Shown here piece by piece: positions 22,681-35,416 of a DNA stretch of 64,000 nt (position 1 is its first letter; every line of letters begins with the position of its first letter). The notes under the pieces were generated by a model. That model was not told the origin of the DNA. It saw nothing but the letters and a program-made list of their open reading frames with translations, and made no database searches. The translations under genes and the position numbers were made by a program. The stretch comes from Stereum hirsutum FP-91666 SS1 (lineage: Eukaryota > Basidiomycota > Agaricomycetes > Russulales > Stereaceae): NCBI RefSeq assembly GCF_000264905.1, contig NW_006763149.1, positions 714,212-778,211 of the forward strand, in the 5' to 3' direction.

Positions 22681-23950
22681 AGCGCAGGCATTGAATTAGC
22701 ATGCAAGCATGTTCTCCATCTTCATCATGATCAGTGGACCTATGACGCCATCTAGACTACGCTCAGGGTTGAGAGGATTGAGCGGGCAGGGAAGAGATGT
22801 TGATATGATGGTTCGAAGGGGTTCAGAAGTCACCTAGAGTCACCAGAAGGATTAAAGGACGAGATAAAGAGGTGGTTCAGTGGTTAGTGGGTAGACTAAC
22901 TCAGAAGATGCCCTAGTCATGATGGGCTCGGAGCTTCGAAGATCCCGCAATCAAGCTTCAGAGTCGACACCGTAAGGTATTCCCCTCCTTGTAGAGACTT
23001 GAGACATTGTTGTCTGAAGACTGGGTTTTGCCTCTTGGCTAGAAGGTAAGGCTGACCGTGATGAGGCCGCACAAACAGACAGACAAAACTAGACAAACTC
23101 CCCGAGGATTAGGGAGAGACTCCGGAAATGTGAACGTAAGTTGTCCGTCAGTCCATCATGATATCCGGGATGGGATCATAACAGCATCTATAGCCATGGA
23201 AAAACCAGGGGGACCATTCCCCACTACAGCGAGTCATCATGGTCCAGGAGGTACTACGGTCAAACAGACGAGACAATCTCGGAGATCTGGCAGATCCATG
23301 CAATGAAATGCTCGCCTGGTAAAGGCATGGGTCATGGACTCGTGGGTCCATGTATGTCCGGAAACATGAGCTCAGATGAGGGTATATTTGACCCTTGTAC
23401 GTGGCGGATACGAGTCCGCTGGAGTCGTTATACTTAGAGGGTTCACGCTAAGATGTCCGAGTCGTGAGCAAGGATCTCGAAGAATCGGAACATGTGGTCC
23501 GTAGATGGTTAGGTTATATAAGGTTTGAAGAAGCAGGAATAGAAGACGGCAAGGTGGAAAAGGTGGGGGAGAGGGGGAAATCAGAAGCTGCTGGGTGTTT
23601 CTCGTAGAAGGGGTTGCCGGAAATGGTGAGTTCGTCGACACCATCGAACAGAGCAGGTCACCTCGTTTGAAAGGTCCGATTGAGCTCGCCGTCGCGTTGC
23701 GTGATGACCAGTGCCGTTGAACACGACGGAGAACAACGATGAGATGGAGAGAACATGGTTTGCAAGGCGATCGTTGTGGTGTTGACGAAGGAGCGCCTCA
23801 GGACGCGGCGTGACGGAGAAAAGGGGAAATACGTAATGTGACATGTGACGGTCACGCTGGGTTTATGGGATGCGCGTTTTGAGGCGGGCCACTGACGGTG
23901 CCCCTCCTTCTCCCTCAACCACCACCATCACCGGAAGCGCGTCGCACACA

Positions 23951-26900
23951 ATGAACGCCTGGACGCCCCAGGAAGCCGGTCTCCGAGAAATTCTGCAGAC
24001 AATTCACGAATCAACAGACACCCAGAACGTCGCAGTTCAACGAAACATCACACATGTACCGCTCATTTCCCCTTCATCTTCATTTCATACATCGCTCACA
24101 ATCCCCACGTCTATCCTCACGCTCCACAGAAACTCAACAGCTTTACGCGTGTGCCAGACTACATCGCATATCTTGCCTACATCCTTTCTTCGTTACCTCA
24201 GGAGCAGGACAGAATCAGGACCATCGCAGGTTACCTCCTCAAGAATAATGCTTCCCTCATCCTCAGGTCGACCCCAGAGGTCGTCGAGTTCGTTAAAGCC
24301 GCCATCCTCCATGCTTTCGCCGATCCAAGCAGTATGATCAGGAATGCTGCCGGTCAGGATATCGTCACCTTTCTCGGCATCCTCGAGCCTAAGCGTTGGC
24401 CGGAGTGTTTGATGCAGTTGGTGGCTCTGCTGGACACAGAAGGCGAACAGCAAGAGGTACGTGTTTGCTTTTTCTTGCTGGTTTTTCTGCATACTCTCTC
24501 GGGTGGTGGGATGGCGCGACCGTCATTTGTACTTGAGATATCGCGTCAGCACGTTAGACGCGCTGATGTGTGGTGCCGCGTCCCGCGTCGAAGGACGTTT
24601 GTCAATGCGCTCGACAATCATCTCGATGGATACACCAGATCATAATGCATCTCGATGGCAATCCATCATTGTTGCTTGGCCTACAGTAACCGATCTCGTC
24701 GTTCGGCGATCCGTGACCTTGAATCATCTCTGATGTATCCTCGAACATAGCACTGCTCATGCAGTGAACAAGTGTCCTCGTACAATTGCCAGCAGTTTCT
24801 GGAGAACCTGACATGTGCGGGGTAAGTTTACATTTGTAATCCATCCTTGTCTGCACGGCACGCGTAACAGCCGTCAAAGATAATTACGTCCCATCCCGAA
24901 ATAAGCGCTTTCCTCATCTCCTTGCAGTCAATTGTTACTCTTTTTTAAAATCTTCAGTGCGTACACAGACGTCATCTTTGACCTCAGGTCATCGTGTTTG
25001 TCTGTTAAATAGCCCTGACATCTGCCGTCAGAGCTGTCCGTCTTTGCCCGTAAATAACTCAGTGGACGACCGCTTCCTGCAATAGCACTGTGCCTGTCGA
25101 AATGATTAGAATAATCTCCACCCTATTTTGTGCTCTTATTCGAGATGACATCGGTGCTTGTTCGGCATTTCTACCACGCTCATGCTAGCACGCGTCTATT
25201 ACCTTCATCTTACCATCCCAACCATCTCCCTCGTAAAATGAAGTCATCTGACCGCGTCTCAATCTCACATCACCGCCACTTTTGCTTCGTTGTCATCACA
25301 GGCCGCCTTCAACGCGCTCCAGAAAGCCTGCGAAGATTACCCTCGGAAACTCGACGTGGAAATCAACGGTCAATTCCCGCTCAACTTCATGATCCCGAAA
25401 TTCCTCATGCTCACCGAACACCACAACTCGAAAATCCGATCCCACGCTATCGGCTGCCTCTCCTACTTCGTGCCCGTCTCCGCCCAGGCCCTCTACGCGC
25501 ACATCGACACCTTCATCGCCTGTCTCTTCAAGCGCGCGTCGGATGACGACCCGCTCGTCCGACGCCACGTCTGTCAGGCTCTCGTGCTCCTATTGGCGAG
25601 CAGGCCGGACAAGGTGATGCCGGAGCTCGCGAGCGTCGCGGAGTACATGCTCTACTCGACGAAGGACAAGAACGAGCAGGTCGCGCTCGAGGCCTGCGAG
25701 TTTTGGCTGACGTTCGCGGAGGATCCGGATCTGGCGAATTATCTGCACCCATTGTTACCGAGAGTGGCACCGGTACTGTTGGATTGCATGATCTACTCCG
25801 AGGATGATCTTCTGTGGCTGGAAGGCGACGAGGAGGACGCGGCCGTCCCTGATAAAGAGACCGATATTAAGCCGCGGCATTACGGCGGCAAGTCGCATAA
25901 CTTCGAGCGGGATGGTGCGGACGCGGCGAATGGTGGGGATGGGACAGGAGAGAAGAAGGGCGCATACGGGGAGGAGCAGATCGATTCGGATGACGAGTTC
26001 GAAGACGAAATTGATGACGATTTCGCGGAGGAGATGTCAACGGAGTGGAACCTCCGCAAGTGCGCGGCCGCGGCGCTGGACGTGCTCGCGGTCAGGTTTG
26101 GCCCGGATCTGTTGAATGTGTTGTTGGAGCCGTTGAAGGTGAAGTTGTGGGACCAGGATTGGATGCAGAGGGAGAGCGCGATCTTGGCGTTGGGGGCTGT
26201 GGCGGAAGGTGAGTTTCATTCTTGTTATTCTTTTTTGTTTAGCCTTTTTTTTGTGAGGCCTTGAGTCTGACTGGTTTTGAACCATTCTTGGGTCCGATTC
26301 TAGGCTGCATCGAGGCGATTGAGCCACATCTTCCGACGCTGATCCCATACTTGATCAGTACGTTGAACGACCCCAAAGTGAGTTGTTGACGGATTGCATC
26401 GTGCACGATCCCCAGAAAGCTGATTTATTCTTCCCTTTGCCCTCTTAACCACTCTTTTTCAGCCGTTGGTCAGGTCTATTACTTGTTGGACGCTCGGTCG
26501 TTACGCTAGCTGGTGCACAATAATCCCCAACGAGGAGCACAAGAATAGCTTCTTTGTGCCCACCATGGAGGGTGTACGTCAATTTTTTGATGTGTGAAGT
26601 CTGTATCACATGAATACTGACCCTCTATCGTATCTTCACCAGCTCCTCCGTATGGTCCTCGACAACAATAAACGCGTCCAAGAAGCCGGTTGCTCCGCCT
26701 TCGCCACACTCGAAGAAGACGCCGGTATGGAGCTCGCGCCTTACCTCGAGCCCGTCCTCCGCAACCTCGTGTTTGCGTTCGACAAGTACCAGCACAAGAA
26801 TATGCTGATTCTTTATGATGCGGTCGGGACGTTGGCGGACGCGGTTGGCGGGGCCTTACAGAATCCGGTGTTCGTGGAGATTTTGATGCCACCATTGACC

Positions 26901-28082
26901 AAGAAGTGGGCGAAACTGAAGGACGATGATGAGGATTTGATTCCGCTGCTGGAGGTGCGTTTTTCTCCTCTGCTCCTGCACTCTTTAGTGGTCACTAAAG
27001 TAAATTTATTGGTTCGGTGTGGTGTAGTGTCTCGCATCTGTGACGATCGCAATGGGGCCCGCCTTCCTCCCTTACGCCGGCCCCGTATTCGACCGCTGCC
27101 TCATGATCGCCAAAACCTCAATCATGGCCTACCAAATGTACCAACAAAACCCCGAACTCGACGAGCCCGACAAGACCTTCCTCGTCGTCGCGCTCGATCT
27201 CCTCTCTGGGCTCACCCAAGGCCTCGGCATGGAACTCAAGCCCTTCATCGACCACGGCGACCCGAACCTCTTCCAGCTGCTGCAGGTCTGCTTGAAGCAC
27301 CCGCAGGCGTCGGTCCGGCAGAGCGCGTACGCGCTGATTGGCGATCTGGCCATGGCGTGTTTCCCGCTTTTGAGGCCGCATATGCAGACGGTGATGCAGG
27401 ATCTGATTATGCAGCTGGATCCGGAGCCAAAGGTGGAATTCATTAGTGCGTGTAACAATGCGGCGTGGTCGGTTGGGGAGGTTGCGTTGCGCTATGGACG
27501 TGGTATGTCCTTTCGTTCTCCTTTCCCTGGCCTGTTTGTGCTGATTTTCGCATCCAATAGACGATCCAGAGTTCCAGCAATACGTTAACCCGCTCATGAC
27601 GCGTCTTGTCCCCATTCTCCTGCACCCGAAGGCCCCCCGCTCGCTGCACGAAAACGCAGCGGTGTCGATCGGGAGGATCGGGCTCGTTCATCCCGGGATG
27701 GTCGCGCCGCTGTTGCCCGAGTTTGCGCAGGCTTGGTGTCAGGCGTTGTACGAGATTAGGGACAACGAGGAGAAGGATTCTGCGTTTAGGGGGTTGTGTA
27801 CGCTTGTGCAAGCGAATCCGATGGGGATCACGAAGGTGCGTTCTTCACCCTTTCATTCTCACAAGAAAATCAGCTAACGTATAGTTCGCCACGCGTACAT
27901 AGAGCTTGATGTGGTTCTGCAACGCGATCGTGAGATGGAACTCGCCGTCCCCCGAGCTCAACCAGATGTTCCAGAACTTGTTGTCGAGCTTCAAGGCTCA
28001 TGACGAACAAGGATGGGCGGCACAGCTTTCGACGTTCCCGCCTGCCATTCGGGAGGCGCTTCTGCAGCGTTACGGTGTTTGA
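23951..28082 (+). CDS. KAP104: transportin, karyopherin beta-2 (Kap104 class)
   Basis: Kap104 is the nuclear import receptor for PY-NLS cargoes such as hnRNP-type RNA-binding proteins, and it releases them on Ran-GTP binding. HEAT repeats run through the whole protein. Exon 1 is 23951-24055 and exon 2 is 24130-24456. After an 845-nt intron comes the long exon from 25302. Hallmarks include the acidic H8 loop ([13 protein letters not shown], then [18 protein letters not shown]), which drives cargo release. [77 protein letters not shown] and [18 protein letters not shown] follow, with the C-terminus [11 protein letters not shown]. Length (about 900 residues) is normal. The first long intron is about ten times the size of others in the window. 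Confidence 0.95.
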
Positions 28083-29882
28083 GGTGGAAGGGCACGAGTG
28101 ACGTGGGGTAGAATCGTTGATCGGCGATCAACCCTCTTGGCGGCCTTTGATCTTGGGTCTCCGGCCTTGTCTGTCTTTCTTGCTTGGTCGTGGTTGTGGG
28201 ATAGGATGCGCGGGTTGTTGTCACGATTGCATGAAGTTCAAAAAAAAGTCGGAAAGGAAATACGAAATGTTTTGAATACTTGTCACGACCATTTTCTCAC
28301 CTATGTCATGCCGTTCTTGTTCTTTCTGCCTCTTGTTCGTCTCCACTCTCACTCCCCATCCACGTCTGTCTGTGTCTTTGGTCTTCCGCTCTCAGGCTCT
28401 GTGGCTTCCTTCCGATTCTTACCTACCTATGATTCCAGTCCCGTTCGCGTTTTCGTATCCATCATCTTGTGCTCATAGCTCCAGCTACCCATCATATTTC
28501 TGAACCAGTTACTTACATACATACCTACGTACCTACGCACTCATCAGCATCTTTCACATTTCATTTCTCCCATTCGATGGCCTCTTGTTTTTCTGTTGTT
28601 GTTTGGATGGTTTCCTTTTGACTCTGTTTTTGTTTGAGTACTATACTGGTCGTGTTACTGTACCTGTCTCGTCATTTGTCTTTGTTCTCGTTCGTCCGCG
28701 TCTTTGAATTTGCTTTCATTCGAACTCCTTTTATCGTTCCACTCACTCATCCACCCTTCACCCCCCTTGACATCCTTCTTATCCTTCAACTGCATCCAAC
28801 CCTTTCGGCGTCTTACCCACCTTTCAACTTCTCTACGCCAGCCTTTCTTTCAATCTGAGGCCATCTATTTTTTTTTGTAGCTACAGTACTTACATACGAT
28901 ACCTTCATACCACGCCACTTCCAATCCCTGCAATATTTTTCGTGTTCTTCGTTCGGCTTTTGTATACTTGCATTCAGTAGTGTTATATACATACGACACG
29001 ATCTCGTTACGGTACCAACAGCAATATCAAGTTCTCGCCTCACGGTCTTACCCATTACAATAGGAGGGTTAGCCCTCGAAGTAAGCTTGGAATTGGGAGA
29101 AGATTTCGTTTGAAGTCTTGATGGGCCACGGACAGCACAGCCTCACTCTTCCATCTCAAAGTAAGCTCGACAATTTTTGGCTCCTTTCCTCTGTTCACGT
29201 ACTCCTTTATTTATTGCTCTCACGATTAGGGACATTTGACTGGATCATCCAGGGTTTTACAACCAATACGCGGTAGCTTGAAGAGGTAACGGTTTTCTGA
29301 ACATAAGACGAAATGACACTGATTGGGTTCCTTCTTTGTTCACCGATCAGGTCTGGATTTTCCCGGAGCCGGCTAATTGGCTGTCGGTATGCATCGCTTA
29401 CTTCTTTGCCGGTCTCTCCGCGTACTTGAATATTGCAGCATTCCATCATATCCCTTCCTCAAATAACTCATTCCCATGCTTCTCAGGCGACTCGATACGT
29501 CCGAGCCCACCGAGCTCTGGGAAGTATTGGGTGCTGCATCGATCAAGACAGTATCTATTACTTCATGGTCTGGGCGACGAGCTTGTCTTCTGACGTCTCT
29601 TGGACCTCTTGCTTCCATATTCTGTGCGAAAACCGTCCTGAAAAGCCGATCCCAGTCGGGATTTTTCATCGCAAAGCTGTCAGCGGTACCCGACGATATA
29701 TTTATGCAGCAACGAGTGCGCTTTGAGCGCACTATACTGCTGCGACCTCGTCATAGCGTGCTGGTCAACGGGAGCAGAGGCCCTACCACTCCGTTGCTTC
29801 TATTCTCAGGAATACATTATAAGAAGAGACCTTCGGGTTGTATGAGACTCACCAAGCTCTCCACGACTTTAGATCGACTACG
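28083..29882. other. intergenic region between KAP104 and the P450
   Basis: The first kilobase is T- and C-rich (28290-28860), with short ACATACCTACGTACC repeats, and is probably 3' UTR and spacer. The rest (29050-29880) has no supported gene. Short open frames on both strands are not backed by splice sites or family motifs. Confidence 0.45.
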
Positions 29883-32091
29883 ATGGAAGAGACTATTGTT
29901 AGTATACTCCCAGCACAATTTCCTACCACAGTCCAATTAGGCAGCGGTATTGTCGGCCTCCTTGTCGTAGTACTCGCCTCACAAGTATACTCAGCTCGTC
30001 GCAGAAATGTATGTCCCACGCACATTTTTGCTCCCGCTTGTAAATCTTACCTTATAACACTGATTTACTCCCCGATAGGTGAATGTGCCCATGATTGGCA
30101 AGTCCTCGTGGCTTGGGTGCCTCATCCCCGCCTTCGATGCTCCCAGCTTGAACGCGTGCAGATCCGTCCTGATCGAGGGATCCTCCAGAGTAAGTTCTTC
30201 TGTTCCCTCCAAAAATCATTATACGCTCGATAGCTTCTTATCAACTCGACACGTTGTTCCCAGTACCCAAATGGATGGTTCAAGATGCGATTGTTCCCCT
30301 TTGGGACAACCGCTGTAGCCAATGGTCCTGCGCTCATAAACGAGTTACGCAATGCTCCGGATGATGCATTCTCCTTTGCGGAATTCGCTGACAAGGCACG
30401 TACCAGAGTCATCCTTGTTATGTGGTTCAGTCTCACAGCCCACTCAATGTCCGGTGAAGATGGCTGACTGTGTTTCGACATGAGTAGGTTCTCCAAATAG
30501 GCTACACAATCTCCCCTGCCCTCAAAGAGTCGCGCTACCACGTTCCCATCGTCCGAACAACTCTTACTCGTAATCTAGCCGGTCTCTTTCCCGATCTTCT
30601 TGACGAGATGAACTCTGCGTTCAAGGAATCCATTTTCAACCTTGATGGGCTGAAAGATGGAGAGTGGAAGAGTATTCCCGTACACAGGAATATCATGGAA
30701 TTGGTGTGCAGGACGACGAACAGATTGGTCGTTGGCGCGCCGCTCTGTAGGTCTCTTCATGTCGAGACGTCTGAGTCAGTTCCTTATTGAGTGATTGGAT
30801 CCAATTAAATTTAGGTCGAAACAAGGAATATCGCGACTTGATCATCAACTTTACGATCGATGTTGCCAAATCAAGCATGTTTATCAACCTCTTTCCAACC
30901 TTCCTTCACCCGTACGTGTTTCTCCCTTCGTTTATATTCCCAGACACACTTAGGCCATACAAACTCACCGTCCGAAACTCTTACAGTATCGTAGGTCCAA
31001 TACTCTCCCAAACAAACAAGACCCAACGGAAGATGCTTCGTCTCGCTGGGCCTCTTATCGAGGAGCGTAAGGTCAAGTTGGCTGCGGACAAGAACTATGC
31101 AGACAAGCCGGTCTGTAATCTCGCCGACTACAATGTTTGTACTCCAATCGGTTGTGCTGATAAGCTGGTCTACCTATCAGAACGACTATTTGACGTGGAT
31201 CCTCGAAGACGCGCCTCCTGGCTTCGAGCAGACGACCGAAGGCTGGGCCATTCGTCTTCTCCAGATGAACTTCGCCGCTATTCATACATCTAGCGCTGTA
31301 AATATGCTCTCAGTCTAAGTATACATCGCAACATGCTCACCAGGTTCATCGTCGCAGACTTTCACTCATGCGATATTCCATCTCGCAACTCAACCTGAAT
31401 ATATGGCCGTCCTGCGGGAAGAGATCGATACCGTCATTGAGAGTGACGGGTGGTCGAAGGCGAGCATGCAGAAGATGAAGCGACTGGACAGTTTTTTGAG
31501 GGAGAGCTCAAGGCTCAATGCTATTATTCTCAGTGCGTTATAATCATATGTCCTCTAAACATTTACCCTCTATATTGATATCCCACGTATTTCCAGCTTC
31601 GCTCAACCGTTTTGCTCTGCGCGACTATACCTTTCAAGATGGGACGTTCATCCCTAAAGGTAACTTCGTCACTGCCTCTCTCTACTCCCTTCACATGGAC
31701 GACGAGAACTACGAGGATGCGAAGGTATTCAAACCGTGGAGGTTCGTAGAAATGAGAGAAAACGGGGAAGAGGGAGAAAGTGTGAAGCATCAGTTCACGA
31801 ACACAAGCGTGGAGTATTTGTCCTTTGGATTGGGAAAACATGCTTGGTGAGTCATAAGCGTCAATAATTCTGATGAAAGAGATTTGACTGGTTTGTGCAC
31901 CTGACTTATCTAGTCCCGGTCGATTTTTCGCGGCGAACGAGATCAAGGCGATGATGTGCTATCTTGTGCAGAACTTTGATGTCAAGCTTCCGGACGGCGT
32001 CACAGAACGTCCAACGAACCAGTATTTTGGAACATCTGTGACACCTAACCAGACGGCAGAAGTCATGTTCAGTCGAAGGAAGAGGGTCTGA
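29883..32091 (+). CDS. cytochrome P450 monooxygenase, microsomal
   Basis: This heme-thiolate oxygenase is probably ER-anchored and takes electrons from a P450 reductase. The N-terminus holds one membrane helix (LGSGIVGLLVVVLASQVY) followed by basic residues. P450 landmarks appear in order across about ten short exons. The I-helix comes first (MNFAAIHTSSATFTHAI, where AAIHT stands for the AGxxT oxygen-activating motif). Then LRESSRLN supplies the ExxR pair, and the PERF-like FKPWRFVEMR follows. The heme loop FGLGKHACPGRFF carries the Cys ligand, and the C-terminus gives FGTSVTPNQTAEVMFSRRKR. All key residues are present and the gene seems full length. The CYP family cannot be named from sight. 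No partner genes lie near it, so the substrate is unknown. Confidence 0.92.
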
Positions 32092-32477
32092 GTAGCAGGG
32101 ACAACTGGTCGTACCTGGGCTGTGCTTAGGTTCCCATTATGCATGGTTTGACTTGGATGTTGTCATGTTTTGCTCTGTATGGCTTTGCTATCTGCTAGTT
32201 CTACCAGTAGTATACCCGATCCGTGTCGAATGTACCGCAATTTCCAGCTATGTAGTCGTTATGGGCCTTGTATGGGCCACACAGAACGCCACATATTCGA
32301 TTTTGCCTGCTCACGTGGCAGGCGCATCTGAATTTTCGCAAGTCAGACTTTTGAAAAGTTGAGTCGCCAAACGCCACACAACTCTCCTCATACACCCTTC
32401 AAGCAAGGACTGCTTGGCCTTTATACGCTCTTCGTGTCTTACTGCTATAAGGGTCCATATCATATAAAAGGGCTTAA
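32092..32477. other. intergenic region P450-KRI1
   Basis: These 386 bases contain the KRI1 promoter. CATATAAAAGG lies only 8 bases before the proposed KRI1 ATG, so it is unlikely to be a working TATA box for that start. If it is used, translation may start at a later Met. Confidence 0.45.
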
Positions 32478-35416
32478 ATGAAGCAGGAAATGCTTTCCTC
32501 TTCCTCTTCGTCGGGATCTGACTCTGGTCATGAATCCGAACACGAAGAGATCCACAAGCTTACGATTAACGAGCACTTCGCCAAGGCATATGAATATCGG
32601 AAGGAGAGAGAAGAGCTGCAGAAGCGTGCGCATTGTTTTCCTCTCTCGTAGCCATCCTCGACTCATAATATCATTCTCTCTTTGGTTCATATTCCTCGCC
32701 ACAGTGAAAGAGAAGTATGGCTCTGACTACGAGGAAGGCGATGAGGAAGCTCTCGACGACGACGATGAAGACTCGGAGTCTGACGAGAGCGAAGACGAGG
32801 ATGGAGAGGAGTTGACTCCGGCCGTTGATGCTGCGATATTGAGAACCTTGGCGAGGATACGGAGGAAGGATCCTGGTATTTATGAGAGCGGGAGGGAGGT
32901 ATTTACTGGTGCGTTCAAGAGTCTCCCCCGTTGTCATATTGTTTAAAACGATTGCTTGACATCTTAATATCATATTCTTTCTTGTAATGGTTCGTTGTCA
33001 TCTGCTGTAGAGGAGCATGGCAAGTCGGGCAAGCTCGCCACAACAGTACCAAAACCTAAGGAGAAGGTCCGTACACGCTTCGTCTCTATCGAACTTTTCA
33101 CGGAGACTTATGCGTATCGATATCCGGTATTCCTATAGACTTCAAAACCGCTAACTCTCCCCGCCCACCGCCTCGCCTCCATGCTTGAAACCTCCCGCTC
33201 ACCCTCCCCTTCTGATGATGCCGACTCCTCCGCACCTCAACCCCTTACCCACATCGAAGAACAAGCCCGTCTCCGCGCAGAAACAATCTCAGCCTTCCAC
33301 GCTGATCATTCACAAAAAGCCGACGTCGAAGAGGAAGAGGAAGAAGAAGAAGAGGGAGGTCTGTTCACGTTGCGAGCAAAGACGCAAGATGAAGTGAGAA
33401 GGGAAGAGGAGGTGTATCGGAAGTATCTGGAGAGGGAGTTGAGGGAGAGCGGTGTGGAAGGGCTGGAAGTGTTGAAAGGGCTGGTAGACATCGAGGAAGT
33501 CGAAGGAGGGGTGAAGAGAGAGCAAAATGAAGAAGAGGGGGAGAGGAAGAAGAAGAAGAAGGGGAAAAAGGAGAGGCAAGAGGAGAAAACGAAGGGTGGC
33601 AACGAGAGTAGAAAGGGGAAGGAGGAGAATGACCAAGAGTTTTTGATGAAGTGCGTGTGCTTCTCTTATTTTTGCTCCCAAAATACGTTCCTAGTGCTAG
33701 GCTGATGATGTCTTAAAGCTATATCCTCAACCGTGGTTGGATTGACCGTTCCTCCAAACGACTCCCGACATTCGACGAAATAACATCCACCAAACCGTCC
33801 AAATCCAAGTCCAAATCAAAAACATCAGCCAAGACTGAGAATGGTGATGACGACGAGGCCAAGGATGAAAGTGATGCTGAAGACACGAATGAGAACGATC
33901 TTATCGAGGACGAGGACGAATTTGAAGATGTCGTGGACGTCTTCGAGTCGTCTTACAATTTCCGCTTCGAGGAGCCGTACGTTTTTCCATCCCTGTGGCC
34001 CCATCTACCGCCATTCTGCTATCATATTCCGCCTTGTGTTCATTTTTCTCACCCACTACACATACAGTGACGCCCCACATATTCCCTCATTCCCCCGTAA
34101 CGTCGATACTGTTCGACGCCCAGCACCTCATACCGAACGTCGCAAAGAAGCTCGTGAACGTCGAAAGGAGCGCAAGGAAGAAGAGTTGAAACAGAAAAGG
34201 GAAGATGTCAAGAGGCTGAAGGGACTGAAGATGAAAGAGATGAAGTCGAAACTCGAAATGATCGGGAAGGAGGGCGGGTGGAGAGGCGCCCAAGGTACCG
34301 TTTTCTTGGCCGTATCAGTTCAAAGTCGTCACTAATCATTTTCTGAGACACGTAGCACTCGAAAAGTTGGATTTGGAAGGTGACTGGGACTCGGCGGCAT
34401 ACGATGCTCAAATGCAAGCTATCCTTGCAGAAGTGGAAGGCAACATGGACGAGTCCGCAGACGTAGACGATGACAAACCGACATGGGATGACGATATTGA
34501 CGTCGGCGATATTATGCCTCCTTCGGACAACGACGAGCCTGAAGCCGGTCCCAGTCAGAGAGAGACGGACAAGAAGAAGAAGAAGAAGAAGAAGGGGAAG
34601 GGCGGTGAGGATGTGGATGGTGGGGTTGATATGGACGAGATGGACGCGGAGAGGATGGACGTGGCTGGCGGAGACGGTGCGGGAGGGTGGGATGAAGAGG
34701 AGTGGGACGGGACGGAGGAGATGAGGAAGAGGGTGTTGGATAAGTATATGGATGAAATGTTGGGGCTGGAGTTCAATGATGTCGTATGTCCCTTATTCAT
34801 CTTCTTGCATGCTATAACCGCCTTCCTGATTCTTGCACATCAAACGTAGGTCGCTGGCCAACCCACACGCTTCAAATACACAACGGTCGCGCCCTCGACG
34901 TACGCGCTCACACCTGCCGAAATTCTTCTGGCCTCCGATAAAGACTTGAACGAGTACATGGGCATCAAGAAGTACGCTCCATATCGCAAAGAAAAGGAGA
35001 GATGGGATCACAAGAGGGGAGAAAGGCTGAAGGAGTTCAAGACGAAGGTCAAGGCAAAGATGCCCAATGACGCTGATGCCGGCATGATCTTCGGTGGCGG
35101 TCATGATGGAGGCGAGCGGAAAGAGAAGAAGAGGAAGGGAAAGAAGGAGAGGATGAAGGAGAAGGCGGCGAAGGACGAAGGGATTGTTGATATGGAGGAG
35201 GGCGAGGGTGAGAACAAGCGTGAGAATGTGGCGGTCAATGGGGAGGGAAAATCACATAAGAAAGAGGGAAAGCGTAAGAGAGGGGAACCAGAGGAGGCTG
35301 CAGTACACGTGGATGCGAGTGGGCATGTAGGTGGAGAGAGCGAGCAGACGAAAAAGAAGCGCAGAAGGCATAAAAAGTCTGGGAAGGGCGATGGGATTGA
35401 GGTTGAGGTTTCATGA
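32478..35416 (+). CDS. KRI1: ribosome biogenesis protein Kri1
   Basis: Kri1 is an essential nucleolar factor for 40S assembly that works with Krr1. The N-terminus (KLTINEHFAKAYEYRKEREE) is the family's conserved start. An acidic run follows (DYEEGDEEALDDDDEDSESD). The central Kri1 block covers IRRKDPGIYESGREVF, EFLMNYILNRGWIDRSSKR and SSYNFRFEEPDAPHIPSFPR. The C-terminal Kri1 domain is LDKYMDEMLGLEFNDVVAGQ, then ILLASDKDLNEYMGIKKYAP. Poly-Glu, poly-Lys and coiled-coil stretches separate these blocks (for example 33330-33356 and 34572-34600), and the tail is very basic (KKKRRRHKKSGKG). There are about eight exons. Start is at ATG 32478, though Met at 32490 is an alternative. Confidence 0.94.

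Larger units (their letters stand above)
19683..23950. other. 4.3-kb gene-poor region with degenerate duplications
   Basis: This is the longest stretch without a recognisable gene. Frames are short on both strands. The minus strand around 20119-20891 and 21280-22090 has pieces that could be exons of unknown genes. Two segments (20745-20855 and 21535-21610) are diverged copies of one another. There are also short tandem repeats (22111-22130), an 18-bp self-complementary run (22298-22315) and loose ~95-bp repeats at 22440-22680. From 22700 to 23900 I see no open frame worth reporting. Confidence 0.5.

Noticed and set aside
22872..22945. Possible tRNA (GGTGGTTCAGTGGTTAG)
   Set aside because: It resembles an A box, but no acceptor stem, anticodon stem or B box with the right spacing follows.
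29373..29732. 119-codon minus-strand frame upstream of the P450
   Set aside because: No motif or splice support. A plus-strand frame of similar length overlaps it equally without support.
33181..33705. Minus-strand Ser/Phe-rich frames opposite KRI1
   Set aside because: They are the complement of Glu/Lys-rich coding repeats in KRI1.
18229..35416. Secondary-metabolite cluster (FSH hydrolase plus P450)
   Set aside because: The two are 10 kb apart with housekeeping KAP104 between them, and no synthase, transporter or regulator is present.
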